Source: Ceratobasidium sp. AG-K
Lineage: Eukaryota > Basidiomycota > Agaricomycetes > Cantharellales > Ceratobasidiaceae
Length of the DNA stretch: 64,000 nt
Reading direction: 5' to 3'
Assembly (NCBI GenBank): GCA_037039685.1
Contig: JAWNGF010000001.1
Coordinates: 4,526,001 to 4,590,000 of the forward strand
This document shows positions 11,278 to 22,689 of this stretch, in pieces. The notes under the pieces were generated by a model. That model did not search any database. It was not told where the DNA came from and saw nothing but the letters and a program-made list of their open reading frames with translations. The position numbers and the translations under genes are program-made. Position 1 is the first letter of the stretch; the number at the start of each line of letters is the position of its first letter.

Positions 11278-12701
11278 CTATACCTTGTTGACCTTCGCAA
11301 TTTCAATACTCGCAGTCGCTCCGAGTGCCTTCTTGATGTCAGAGTAGATGGCAAATTGGCCGGCAGTAAGGGTACCAATCATAACAAGACTGGGTAGAAA
11401 CGACTAGGTCAGATATGTACCTAGTTGAAAGTCCGAAAAACAACTTACCGGGCACCCATACCAGTGAACAGACCAGCAGGGCCAAGGTCACGAGCCATCT
11501 TAACAAGACGGCTGGTGATGGACTCGCCGGGGAGGCCCTTGGTCTTGTTGATCTTCGACAAGAGGGTGTCGGCGGGTTGAGAGATGATGGCAGCAGCGAA
11601 ACCAGCCACCAACCTATTATTGCATGTGAGGATGTGCAAGTAAAAATGAATTACCACGACTTACCAGAGCCCAAGTTAAGCGCCGATTGGGTTCCTGCAG
11701 AGAGCTCCGATTTAGGCTTGCCAGTGGCCTGAACCGCCTTCTCAAAGACAACCTCGTACACCGCAAACTTGGCCATAGTATAAGGGACTTGCTTGAACAA
11801 GATCGGCCCAAAGCCAGAGTAAAAGCCCTTGATGCCTTCCTCCTTGGCAATGCGCGCGAATCCTCCCATAAGGCCGTTGGCGAAAGTAGGTTGAGATACA
11901 AGACGGATACGGGTGGCCTCGAGAGGGCACAGGGCAATGTCAGCAAAGAACTCGGCAATACCAGCCGATGCGAGGTAAATGGCCTGACGGTTATCACGCG
12001 CGGCGTCGATGCCCATCGCATCGATGAAGGTCTTTTTCCAGAACTCGTAACCTCCAAACTTGAAGGCTCCCTGGAGAGCATAACCAAGCACAGTAGGTCC
12101 GAGACCAGTGAGGAGCGCACCAGCGCCCTCGTTTGAGATCACCTGGCGGAAACCAGTGACCATGCCCTAGGTGCCGTTTCTTGAGTTTATCACCGCGTAG
12201 ATTCGACTGGATCTATACCCACCTTGTTGTAGACCTCGGGCTCGAGCTGGATGCGCGTCTTGACCACGTCAACGGGGGTCAGAGCACCGTGGGTTACTGC
12301 ACAGCAGACTGCACCAGCAAACGCGAAACGGGAATACAGGTCAATGCCTGTTGGGGGAGGCTAAAAAAAAAACGTTTTAGCATCGGGTCGTTCAAATGCA
12401 AGCTCAGCGGACCAGAAGTGCATTTAGCTACACTAAAAATTGTAATGATCGCTGTTTGCTAATTCAGGACACACGCCCTATCACCTCTGTGCATCGGGCC
12501 GTCCTCAACCAGCAGACAGTAAACAGGAATCGCATATCCAAGACCAAGCTGCGATGTACGAACGGAAACTATCCTTACCGTCGCCGCATCTTTCACAGCA
12601 TCCACTTGCGCCCGGACTGCACTCTTTGCGGAATCGACCTTGTCAGAGACAGCGGCGATGGGGAAAGCAGAGGCAAGCATGGGGGAGCGATAGAAGGCCA
12701 T
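11278..12701 (-). CDS. MIR1: Mitochondrial phosphate carrier protein
   Basis: Multi-exon gene of the SLC25 family, the phosphate/proton symporter of the inner mitochondrial membrane. Three carrier repeats are visible, each with its P-x-(D/E) signature: [24 protein letters not shown] and [15 protein letters not shown]. Phosphate-carrier specific features include [20 protein letters not shown] and [15 protein letters not shown]. The N-terminus ([20 protein letters not shown]) is followed by an intron, then [20 protein letters not shown]. The protein ends [12 protein letters not shown] with TAG at 11278-11280. Length and order are normal for fungal Mir1. A CACGTG element lies 106 bp upstream. 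Confidence 0.92.
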
Positions 12702-12806
12702 GGTCTCGAGTGGTGGTTGAGGTGACGAGGAGTGCAGAAACTACCCAAACGTGCGAAGTATTTTACACACTCTTTCCCGATTGCCTCCGACAACCGGCCC
12801 GACCCT

Positions 12807-12812
12807 CACGTG
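12807..12812. promoter_or_regulatory. CACGTG element upstream of the phosphate carrier
   Basis: TCACGTGAC site 106 bp before the phosphate-carrier start. It is one of the recurring Cbf1-type palindromes. Confidence 0.45.
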
Positions 12813-13289
12813 ACCTGTCACCTTCCTTACCCCACCTCCACCAGCTAGCATCGTCATTCCGGCGGCGACGGGGTAGCATATCTGATTAAACCCCAAAGCA
12901 GGAGTATAATCATTGCCCAAGCTATACAGCTATGGCCGCTCTTCGGCACGCAACCAGGAACCTCGTACCGTTTCTAGTTTCATTGAACTTCCTACTATAG
13001 CATTGCGGCATACATCTGGCGAAACTCCGGGATAGACCAAAGCTTGGCGTACACTCGTGTTATAAATTTTGTTGATGATCAACGCTGTATATCCTATTTC
13101 AACCAACTTCCGTAACAACTATCCGGTCCTGTGTTCACTGTATCGGGGCTCTATGCTTCCTCTCCCGCTCGGCAGTCTTGTATCCGTCAGACGCTTTCTT
13201 GGGCTCGTGAACAGCTGGCAGCACACACGGTCCGAGGGGACCTATAAATTGAGATCTTGTAGAGCCTGACGTTTCAACGAGTTGCGACA
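12813..13289. other. Upstream region of the PL4 gene
   Basis: About 480 bp between two divergent genes. It holds the PL4 promoter including a TATA-like element. No coding sequence is recognised. Confidence 0.5.
13243..13248 (+). promoter_or_regulatory. TATA-like box of the PL4 gene
   Basis: TATAAA in the context CCTATAAATTGAG, 42 bp before the ATG of the secreted lyase gene. A TATA box is typical of inducible secreted-enzyme genes; the housekeeping promoters here mostly lack one. Confidence 0.4.
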
Positions 13290-15882
13290 ATGTTTAAACC
13301 TAGTCTTCTTGCTCTATTGGCGCTCTCCCTTCACAGGGTCAACGCGGCGTTCGGAGTAACTTCCTCGGGCGGGAGATATGTTATTGATGCAGGCTCGTCC
13401 AACAGCCTTGTTATAAAGGTCAATCAGTAATACTTATAATATCAACCGTACTCTAACTCGACAGCGCGATAGGTTAACCAAGCGAATTGCGACATAACTT
13501 CGCTTGTCTATCGTGGCAATGAATACCAGTACCAATCTACATTCAGCCATATTGCCTCTGGACTGGGTAGCGCGACCGTCAGTGCTACCACTATAAATAG
13601 TATGTTTGTGCTGGCTATAAATGCTACATTTCCTAAAGTACGTAACGATAGGTCAATACGTTAAGGTAACCTGCGTCACGCCGACCCTCACGCACTACTA
13701 TGTTGTCAAATCAGGAGGCAAGTAAAATAGCCGGTCTCACAAAGGCATAGAATTGTATCTAAACACTCGTCGCCAGATTCGACGGTGTATATGGCTACCT
13801 ATATCACAGGTTCGTTCGACTCAAATCCTTACGTTTCGAATGCTTATTCAGGTCTGAGTTAAGCACAACCTTCTGTTGGGGAGCTACGGTACATTGCTCG
13901 CCTGAACCGCAGCCTTCTACCCAACGGTGATCCAGAGAGTTATACCGACCTTGGGTCTGAAACAGTAGAAGGCTCCGATGTGGTAATTTTGGAACTTTAC
14001 CTATGCAAGGACTTCAGCTCACGCCCACACAGTTTAGGCAAAGCAATGGACAAACCGTTAGCAAGTTCTACTCGTCCGAAAGATTCATCGACGATAAAGT
14101 CCATAGTACGGTCCCCCACACTCGTATTCCGTCGCTATTCACTCACAAGCACTCAGGCGTTTCCGGGACGGACGTAATTATTTCAATGGTTATTCCTGAT
14201 CCTACGTCGTACGAAGGCTCTGCCGGCGGTCCATTCTTCCGGATATCAATCGTGACCGTGGTAGCTCTTACCACGCACTCTACTGGTACATGGTCGGTAA
14301 CAATTATCATCGCAACTCCTGTGGTACACTAACGGCCTCTGATTTACAGAACTCTGGTCACGCCCAAACTGAAACCAAGAGGATTGGATTGATGGGGCCA
14401 TACGCCATGGTGTTCTCGCCTTCCGGAACACCATCGGGAAGCCTTGACGTCTCGTTCTTTTCTCAACTGGGCATCTCTGGGTGAGTCGGACAGGAGACGA
14501 CCCTGTCATTCTTAATGTCTAACTTCTAGCCCCGATCGATGCTCGTAGTTACGTTGGAGCAAGCGGGCGCGGCACAGTGACCGGCACCGCAACCGGATTG
14601 TCAACCTCCTACCAGCGAGTTATTCACTGGTTCAACGATGTGGCGCAATACTGGACATATGCCAACTCTGCGGGAGCTTTTGTAAGACACCGAAGCTCTA
14701 AATTCACCGACCGCTGATGATTTCAATAGACAAGTCCCTCGATGAAAGCCGGTACTTATACTATGGTCTTATACCGTGACGAGTTCGAAGTCTCGCGCAA
14801 ATCTGTAACGGTAGGCGCCGGCGCTACAGTGTCTTCTAGCATCGCATCTACCGAAGCAACTACAACGCCTGCATGGCGGATCGGAGAGTTCAACGGCCGC
14901 CCTACCGGATTCCGCAACGCAGATCTACAGGAGCACATGCATCCAAGCGACACAGTAGAATGAACAGTTGGGGTCCACTTACCTACACCGTTGGGAGTAG
15001 CTCGTTATGTGCGTTTCCGCGTTTATCCCCGGCACTTATACTGATAATTACATATATTAGCCGATTTCCCAATGGCTCAAATCAAGGATATTAACAACCC
15101 GACGACAATAAAGTTCACCCTCACATCGGCGCAGACCGGCGCTGCTACTTTACGGATTGGCACTACGCTCGGATTCGAAGGTGGGAGGCCACAGGTCACC
15201 GTTAATGGATGGCTCGGCCCTGCACCAGGTCCATCTCTGGATGTAAGTCACTTGTTTTTCACCCTGACAACTCTCGTTGAACTACTTTATAGCTTAACTC
15301 GCGCGGATTTACTCGGGGAACATACCGGGGTGTGAATGAGATGTACACTATTAGGTAAGCATTGTCGATAAAGTAAGAAGTTGGACACATCAACTGATCC
15401 TCGTACTATAGCATACCCTCTGGGACACTTGTTGCGGGTAGCAATACAATCCTTATCAATGTCATTTCTGGAAGTGGTACCACACAGTTCTTGAGTGCAA
15501 ACTTCGTAAGCACCTAACCTATACAACCAGAGATACTGATCCTACCCCACCCCTCATAGATTTATGACGCCGTTGAGCTGATCACAACCGGAACATCCAC
15601 CTCGCCCACGACTACCACAACCACCACGGCTACGCAACCCACCACAACATCTGGCACAGGTACAGTGCCACTGTACGGTCAATGCGGTAAATACAGCCCT
15701 GCGTAAACCCCATCATTAATAACGCTAAACCCCACCATGCCCAGGTGGAGCTGGCTACACTGGCCCGACAGTTTGTGCCCAAGGCACATGTACCTACAGT
15801 AATGAATGGGTAAGTTTGCTAATTTTGTCAATTTACGATAACCGAAATTAATCCACATTTGTAGTACTCACAATGTCTCTGA
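13290..15882 (+). CDS. Rhamnogalacturonan endolyase, PL4 family, with C-terminal CBM1
   Basis: Intron-rich gene for a secreted pectin-degrading enzyme that cleaves the rhamnogalacturonan I backbone by beta-elimination. A signal peptide ([19 protein letters not shown]) precedes the mature start [20 protein letters not shown]4 blocks follow: [81 protein letters not shown], the [12 protein letters not shown] segment and [16 protein letters not shown] Thr-rich linker leads to a fungal cellulose-binding module ([20 protein letters not shown], ending YSQCL). Two frame breaks are seen: at 14240-14242 (FFR to DINRDRG) and at 14947-14954 (PSD to RMNSWGP), each consistent with one missing base. Either the gene is decaying or the sequence has indel errors. 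Confidence 0.85.
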
Positions 15883-16128
15883 AATGAATGATCGCATTTG
15901 GACTGTAATTAGCTATCCAAATCTAACATATTAGTTTGTAGGTATTGCACGTGGCGTGGTATGACAGAATGACAAGCAATGACGTCGATACCAAGCACAT
16001 ACGTACAGGCTGTGGAGCCGATCCGGACAAGATATAAAGTAGCGTAAGGCTACTAACGTGGGGCCATTGACACCCACACTAAGCTTGACGCACCTCTCAT
16101 ACTTCCTATACTTACATCAATTGGTGAA

Positions 16129-17022
16129 ATGAATCCTCCGGCTAATCAAGATCCACCTCCGGCCTACGATTTCACGGATGAGGACCGACATTCGATGGAG
16201 GATGAATCTCGCCCATTGCCGAAAGGATGGGTGAGGGACTACGATCATGCGTACGTGCTTCTGATCCATTAAAATCTCCTGCCACCCTTTCTTACATGTG
16301 CTCCGTCGCAATAGAAACAAGCACCACTTCTACGTTTGTATTCCCCAACAAATCAATGCTCTGATCTCAGCTCATACCTTCCTGATATATCCAGGTAGAT
16401 ACCGCTGCTAAACCACCGCGCTCAATATGGGTACACCCCTTTGAAGATGAACAATTCCAGCGCGAACATCCAGATTTATTCAGGACACCAGAAGGGCCAA
16501 CCCCATCCGGCTCTAGGACCAACGTTTCTGCTGGACCATCGAGCGAACAGAATGAGCAGCCTGAAAAGAAGGGGTTCATGCAGAAGATGAAAGAAAAGGC
16601 TGCTGAGCATGCTGCGAAGAAGGAAGAGGAAAGGAGAAGACGCGAGCAGTTGCAACGGGCAAGTCGGGTATCGCCTTGAAACTTGACACCTGCCTGACAC
16701 CTTTGTTTCGTATCATTTGCAGGAAGCCATCCAGCGCTATGTTATGCGCCGGCAACAGTTGCAACAACAAGGACCCCCGCAACAAACTTACGGCCAAGGT
16801 TCACTATACGGTCCACCAAATGCATATGGCTACGGTCGGTATCCACCGCCAGGGATGGCGTACGGTGGCCGCAGGCGGGGCGGAGGGGGGATGGCGATGC
16901 CCCTGATGGGTGGCCTTGCTGGTGGTATGCTCCTTGGCAGTATGCTGGATGGCGATGGATATGGCGGCGGATACGGTGATGGCTTTGGAGACGGCTTCGG
17001 TGGAGGTGACATGGACTTCTAA
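16129..17022 (+). CDS. WW-domain protein with glycine-rich tail
   Basis: Four exons. The N-terminus holds one WW domain: LPKGWVRDYDHA, spliced to NKHHFYV, then a segment with PPRSIWVHPFEDEQF, giving the two Trp residues and the central aromatic residues of a proline-motif binding fold. A charged coiled-coil-prone region (KEKAAEHAAKKEEERRRREQ) follows, then a Gln/Tyr/Pro segment, and a Gly/Asp-rich tail from MAMPLMGGLAGGMLLGSMLD to GFGGGDMDF. Such WW plus Gly-rich proteins are common and uncharacterised in basidiomycetes. WW domains bind Pro-rich ligands; the partner cannot be told. Start chosen as the first ATG in frame, with exon 1 ending at the GTACGT donor near 16252. Confidence 0.75.
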
Positions 17023-19117
17023 ACCGGACTTGTAGACGTATTTTTGTTATAGTAATCCCCAAGAATGGTATACCCTGCTGCTACGACTGAGAGGAGAAAG
17101 TAAAAGTGAGCGCAACCCGAATGCGTTACATGTATGCGCAGAGTAGTTGTCACTTATCAATCAGCCGTTTTACAAGTGACACAAAATGCCGCGCTCAATT
17201 TACGAGGAGCGCACGGTAGCAAGTCGAATATAAAGCACCTTTCCATCTGAAACTTTCACTGAATTGAAGGGGTCATACGTCTAATAATATCAACTATTAC
17301 TGTAATGGGATGACCAACTCGATTCTTATCATGAAACATGACATTTGGTGGCAAGGAAGTAACCAGTGCTTTCAGCCCTATACGGTTGTTTCATGAACAA
17401 TCTTTATATAATTATAGGTGCCCACGTCATTTCAGACACAAGACTCGCGTATTATTTCACGCGAGTACACGGCGTCATGAGTAGTGTGGCGCGCACCAAG
17501 TCCAGCTCCAACATTTCTCCATATGGGCGATATTGGTGGTTCACTGCGGACGCTTCATCGGGAATGACATCCTGCTGCGGGGGATTCGCTCTGATCTAGC
17601 TTCTTGGAAGATAATTTACCGGTAGCCAGCGTAGAAGTGAAAGCGCGCCCTGCCAGCTGTCATTATTAGCGTAATTTACCGTCGTATAGCTACCCTCCTG
17701 GGAAGATGTTCCGATCATCCAGACTAACTCGAACATGGTCTGGTCGAGAAGAAAGTTAACTCGCGTTTTACACGAGGTGATGCAAGTCATGGATCGCCAG
17801 AAGAAGAGGTACAAGCTCATCTGGGCACTCGTAGGCTCTCGCGGTCAACCGATACTTGAATGGCGCCACTGCGCTGAGTAGAGCTTAGTCTGATCCTTAC
17901 TCTATATACAACAAGTTCTATCAATTAGTATTGTGTAAAATAACGTAATTTTACTAGTTTGTCCTCTTCGCCCAATAATAAAGCTGCATGTGCTCGAAAT
18001 GATCGCTCTGATCTCTCATGCACATCACCGTTTCTGGGTGACGGAATCAAAGTCTAATTGCCAACATCACAAGACTCAGGATTCAGTGTCACACATGACA
18101 TTCAATGATGCTGCTCAGCTCCTTGCTTGTCACAATGATCAACCCGCTTTGTGATCATCGCACCATGCAAACGTGCAGTATGCGTGTGGCCTAGATGCAC
18201 GTTTAATTTCAGCAATGATCTTCCTATTGAGTTAAAAGTCGATGATAAACATCTCTTGAGCGCAATAACCACATATGCACGACGGCACAACTCCCCCAAG
18301 TCCATGCATACTCTAATTTGTTGGAGCGGAGTTCTAGGCCATGGTGATCCCTCACGGGGAATTCGAGAGCTTATCTGGTAGTGATCCAGAAGCAAATATA
18401 TCGTGTAAAACTAGAGGCTCTTGGGCCATTGGTGGCTACTCCCAGCCTGTGGCGTCCGCGATGATTGTTCAGGACGACGATGGGGTGCTGCCCCACAAGT
18501 AGCGGCTGATACCTTGCCGTGCGCTCTAGACAACCTCCATCCCTATCTGATTAGGGTCTGGGGGGATTAGATATTGGGTGTTTTCAATTGTCTAGCCGTA
18601 GGGTACATCAGCACTAGGTAGGCGAGCTGCAAGTCAATTGCGATTAAGATGGTAAAAACTTTCGCAGTTGAAAGAAGGGAGAGTTGTATATACTGCGTAC
18701 CGATGAATCTAACGATTTTCTGATCGGAGCGAAGTATGTTGTCTTTGAAATCCTCTGAGTGAGCATGATGAACTAACATTATAGGCTGAAGCCTCTCAAC
18801 GCTTCCGCCATAGGGTTCGTTCTAAATTAACAATTGTGTGCCATTCGTGAGATTTTGACAGAATGGAAATACTTTATAAGGTATTACACCGACCTGACGG
18901 GTGGGCTTGATCGTTAGTGGGGTAATCTGTCAGGATTCTGATGGGACATGATCTCTTTTTGAGGTCGAAGGTCAGGCAATAAGTCGAGCCTTGGCAAGTC
19001 GGCCGCTCCGCAGCCGTGTGAATGGACACGGTAACAGGCCGCATCAACGGCGCGAGCCTGTACCAGCGTAAAATCAGAGAACTCGGCTGCGGACTGCCTG
19101 TTAGGCAGTGGACATGT

Positions 19118-19131
19118 GGGGGGGGGGGGGG
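19118..19131 (+). repeat. Poly-G tract (14 G)
   Basis: Uninterrupted run of 14 G, the longest G homopolymer I noticed in the window, inside the gene-poor region. Its true length is doubtful given the indel problems seen elsewhere. Confidence 0.8.
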
Positions 19132-20619
19132 AGTAAAGCGATGGTTCCCTGGGGTGTGCATAACTGGCTATGCTTTGGCTTTGACAGCCTCGGACTACTT
19201 CCATTCAACCTTCGGAGCTCATCTGATCCGATGCGACTCGTTCAACACATTACCTGAAATCGATAGGCGATATCCGGGAGTTCATGGTGTCGACACTTGA
19301 AATCCCACGAAAAGATATATGTTGCATGCTCTAAGACGGATCGCTGCAATTTCGTTGATATAATGGACTAGACTAGGTCCAGATCATGTATGTATCGCGT
19401 GTCAATTTAAATTTTAGCTCAGGCATGTTTGATTCGATGACTAGCGTGGGTAAAATGTCAGCAATCGGGCCAGTCGGCGTGTCGCCAGGAAGCCGACGGG
19501 TTAATAGCATCGGTGGGTCCGACGATTATAGCGACCTATGTCAACTTTTATTTCGCCCCACAATGGGGGCGACGCATATACGCACCTTTGTAGAGCTTTC
19601 GTTTCAATAAATATCCTCCGCATACGAATATCTAATCTTGGTCGGTTCCTGGGCAAACGAGAGAAAGGAGTTGGATAGACTTCCAGGAACGCCATCGTCA
19701 CTGTGGCCCATTAGCGATCAAATGAAGCTCAGGTGTTCAGTACACGTGCAGGCACGTCGTGCGACACATGCCGAAACAAAGCGAAACAGACAATGGGGTA
19801 TTGATATAACGATTGAATACGCCTGCTAAGTTAAGCTGTCAAGATTATCGACTCAGTTAAAACTTAATCAAAAAAGCAGGCCGCTGTTGCCGTCGGCGAT
19901 GTGCACCGTTCAGGAAGCCAAACAAATTCCACTCTTGCGAATTATGCTTTTTTTAGTTGCGACAGCGCTTTCGCACGATCTAGGACTAGGACTATTGTAG
20001 CAGACGATGTCTCGAACAGCTCGTGGGGATTGGCAAGCTGCTCACGAGGTACGGTCGGTGTCAAAAATGGTGGTCAAGTGGCCGTTTGGGAGAGACGGGG
20101 TGCGGGTAGCTAGCGTAATCGATGCCCCAGTTTACAGTCAGCAAGGTCCGTACTCTGTGTGGACTAGCGCCTGGTCGGGAATCAAAGCCATATGGGGGTT
20201 ACCGGTGGAGGGATAGATGGCGATATTTCCCCTCAGACGTGATATGAGCGCACTCGGTGGGGTAATCGAGACCCAAGCCCTCGAGCTTAGAAAATGGGCC
20301 ACTTTTTTCTGGCTTTCGGGAGTGAATAATCAATCAGCCCGCGGCGTCTTGGTTCAAGCCCGGCGATCGCTCTGAGAGCCCAGGCGGGTTGCTGGCAGCG
20401 CCACCGCCGCCGAAGCTTATTAATTGCCTTTTTGCTCGCCTGCATTAGTGTCCATATTTGTGATGGTGTTGTCACACTCGCACCGCCTCACCGCCGCGTC
20501 ACAATCACGTGAAATGAACGGGCAAAATCACATCCCCGCCAGGACTCGAGGTGCGAAGCTCTCACTCGTTCTGGCATTTTAGACTTTGGGGGATCCTCAG
20601 AATCTTTCACGCATAAAGG

Positions 20620-21279
20620 TCAAGCCGACAAGTAGCGCCCGGTAGGAATGCGAATGATCATCATAGCGAGCTTACGAGGCGGAGATAGCATTCCGTAGTT
20701 CTGTTGCATCGAGAAGAACTTCCATGGTGGGGACATTTTATACAATTGGGCCCGAACGAACCGAGGTTTGTCGAAATATGGTGAAAGAGGTCCAAAGAAC
20801 GAACAGACGTATGCGAAAGGACAATGATATACGCCCACGGCGTAGCGGCTAGCTCTGAGCGGAGCGTAATCGAAGGGACCGATGCTCGATTTCCTGTACT
20901 TCCGCAGGGTATTTGCACCCCATTCAAGTGACGGAGGATAAAGCCAGCGAGGATCGCCTCGAGGCTCGTGGCTAAGTCCGAGGGGTGTAATCAATGCTAT
21001 GGACTGGGGCAGGATGACTTCGTTGGGGGGAGGGCGTAGCTCAGCAAGAGACGGGAGAACGCTCGAGATTATCCAGGCGAGACACCCCTTTGAGCGTCCA
21101 ACCTTGATAAGTTCAAAGTTCGTTCCCTGTTCGAGGTATCGTGTAATCCTTGAATGCGGGGCCCAGTTGTAGGTGGGGTCGGGGGTAAGATCAGAATCAA
21201 TGCGCACCACCGTGAGAGCTGATTGGTCATGCTTGATCTCTCTGGTGACAGACGTCACAGAGTGTGCGACAGTAGCCAC
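20620..21279 (-). CDS. Unrecognised 219-codon open reading frame
   Basis: The only long open frame in the gene-poor region. The translation (MATVAHSVTSVTREIKHDQS at the start, ending RIPTGRYLSA) has mixed composition, several Trp/Tyr/Pro residues, no signal peptide, no clear membrane span and no motif I recognise. No flanking exon joins it convincingly. It could be a chance open frame or a remnant of a degraded element. Confidence 0.15.
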   Translation of the reverse strand: MATVAHSVTSVTREIKHDQSALTVVRIDSDLTPDPTYNWAPHSRITRYLEQGTNFELIKVGRSKGCLAWIISSVLPSLAELRPPPNEVILPQSIALITPLGLSHEPRGDPRWLYPPSLEWGANTLRKYRKSSIGPFDYAPLRASRYAVGVYHCPFAYVCSFFGPLSPYFDKPRFVRAQLYKMSPPWKFFSMQQNYGMLSPPRKLAMMIIRIPTGRYLSA

Positions 21280-22689
21280 GACTAAGCTCGACCCGTTTGA
21301 GTTTCGGCGACCAGTTGCTCTGTCTGAGCATATTTCCTATTATAATTTGACTCTCTTACTTTGGCTTGGATTGAACTCTGACGTTCTGTCAGGACACGAG
21401 GCTGCGCGGGTGGCTTTGGGCTAGCCTTCGATGATTGTGACTTCTGCCTGTCGCCTTGTAGTTTGCTTTCGGACACCACCTTGCAAACATATCCCTGGAC
21501 TATCGCCTACAAGCTATTTGTGTCCAACATACTAGACAAGCGGGTCTATCCTTTGCTGGGAATAAGGTGCTCTGACAACTCCCAGCGCCAACGCTCCACC
21601 TTGTCGTGCATCGATGCGAGTAGCATTTCTTCCAAGATGCCCGGTGCTAGGACTTGCCGGTCTGGTTTTTACCACGAAGCTATTACCGAACTGGGTGAAT
21701 GCTAGGGTGTGCTTGGTGGCAAAAGTGAGCGCTTTTCGTCCTTAATGTCATATTGCGCGCGCCGATATTCCAGCAACCTAATCACCGTGGTTGCTGAGCG
21801 AGCCCGACAGACGCGGAGAGCAGAATTTATCTCATGTCTGATGTTCCTGAACGCATGTGTGGATGGGTTCTGGAATCAAGGATAAGAGCTGATATTAAGA
21901 AGATTTATCTTCGGGCACGTGAGGTATGTGGTAGTGTCGGGGAAACATTTAGATATTGGTATGCTTGGCCCATGAGTGGGGAGACTGCATCAGAACTCGT
22001 TAATATTGGCGAAAGGCATTTCTTCAGCTCATTTCCCTATATTTTCCATTCCAAGTCATTCATTTGTGTCGTGTGCCTATGCGAGACCCCTTGCCGAGCT
22101 CGCTTTTCGCGCCCTGCAATAGCCTGCACGGCAGCTTTAGTGTCATTGAGCTGATGACAGTGGAGTGCCGGTTAAACGCCGAATTCATTTTGCAGGCAAA
22201 TAGTCAGCAAACGTCCAATATTTGTTTCATGTTCGCTAGCGTTGCACTGCAACAAGCTTATATTTGGGTGACCAGGTCAATCGATTTGCTTTCCTGCGCA
22301 AGTTCTGCTGCGTTTTGCCGTTGTTGTTTCAGTTTGAAGGCTCACGTTATATAGCACGTGATGACTCGTAAATAAATCCCGGTGAGGGGGGTGGAGCGTA
22401 GTGTTCGCATGCATTCACGCCGGGCGTCGGGGATGCTGGAGTGTCGGGATGGCTGTGACGGTGTGTGTGTGACACAGGGCAAGAAGTTCCCTAACTGATG
22501 AGCAGGCTGCAGGACGTAAGGGCAGCCTGGATGGCAAACAATTAACATCAAATATCCCGGAATGGTATAGTTCCATCATACACACCCTGATCCACCGGCT
22601 CGGGTGCTTGCAAAAATCAAGATATATGGTTTACGGCGGACATCATCGGTGGTCTTCACCGTCCATTCCCTCTCGCGTGCGCCGTCGCC

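Larger units (their letters stand above)
17023..22689. other. 5.7-kb gene-poor region
   Basis: No conserved protein, spliced gene or tRNA/5S signature is visible on either strand over 5.7 kb, in contrast to the compact remainder of the window. It contains a 14-G tract at 19118-19131, a 219-codon open frame on the minus strand (20620-21279) with no recognisable family, and two CACGTG sites (20516, 22355). I see no terminal inverted repeats, poly(A)-tailed element or reverse-transcriptase/transposase motif by eye. Old, decayed repeats are possible. Confidence 0.5.

Noticed and set aside
19118..19131. 14-G run as a G-quadruplex or telomeric remnant
   Set aside because: It is a plain homopolymer without spaced G tracts, and no TTAGGG array is nearby.
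20346..20356. GGTTCAAGCCC resembling a tRNA B box
   Set aside because: The flanking bases do not pair as a T stem and no A box or acceptor stem is found at the right distance.
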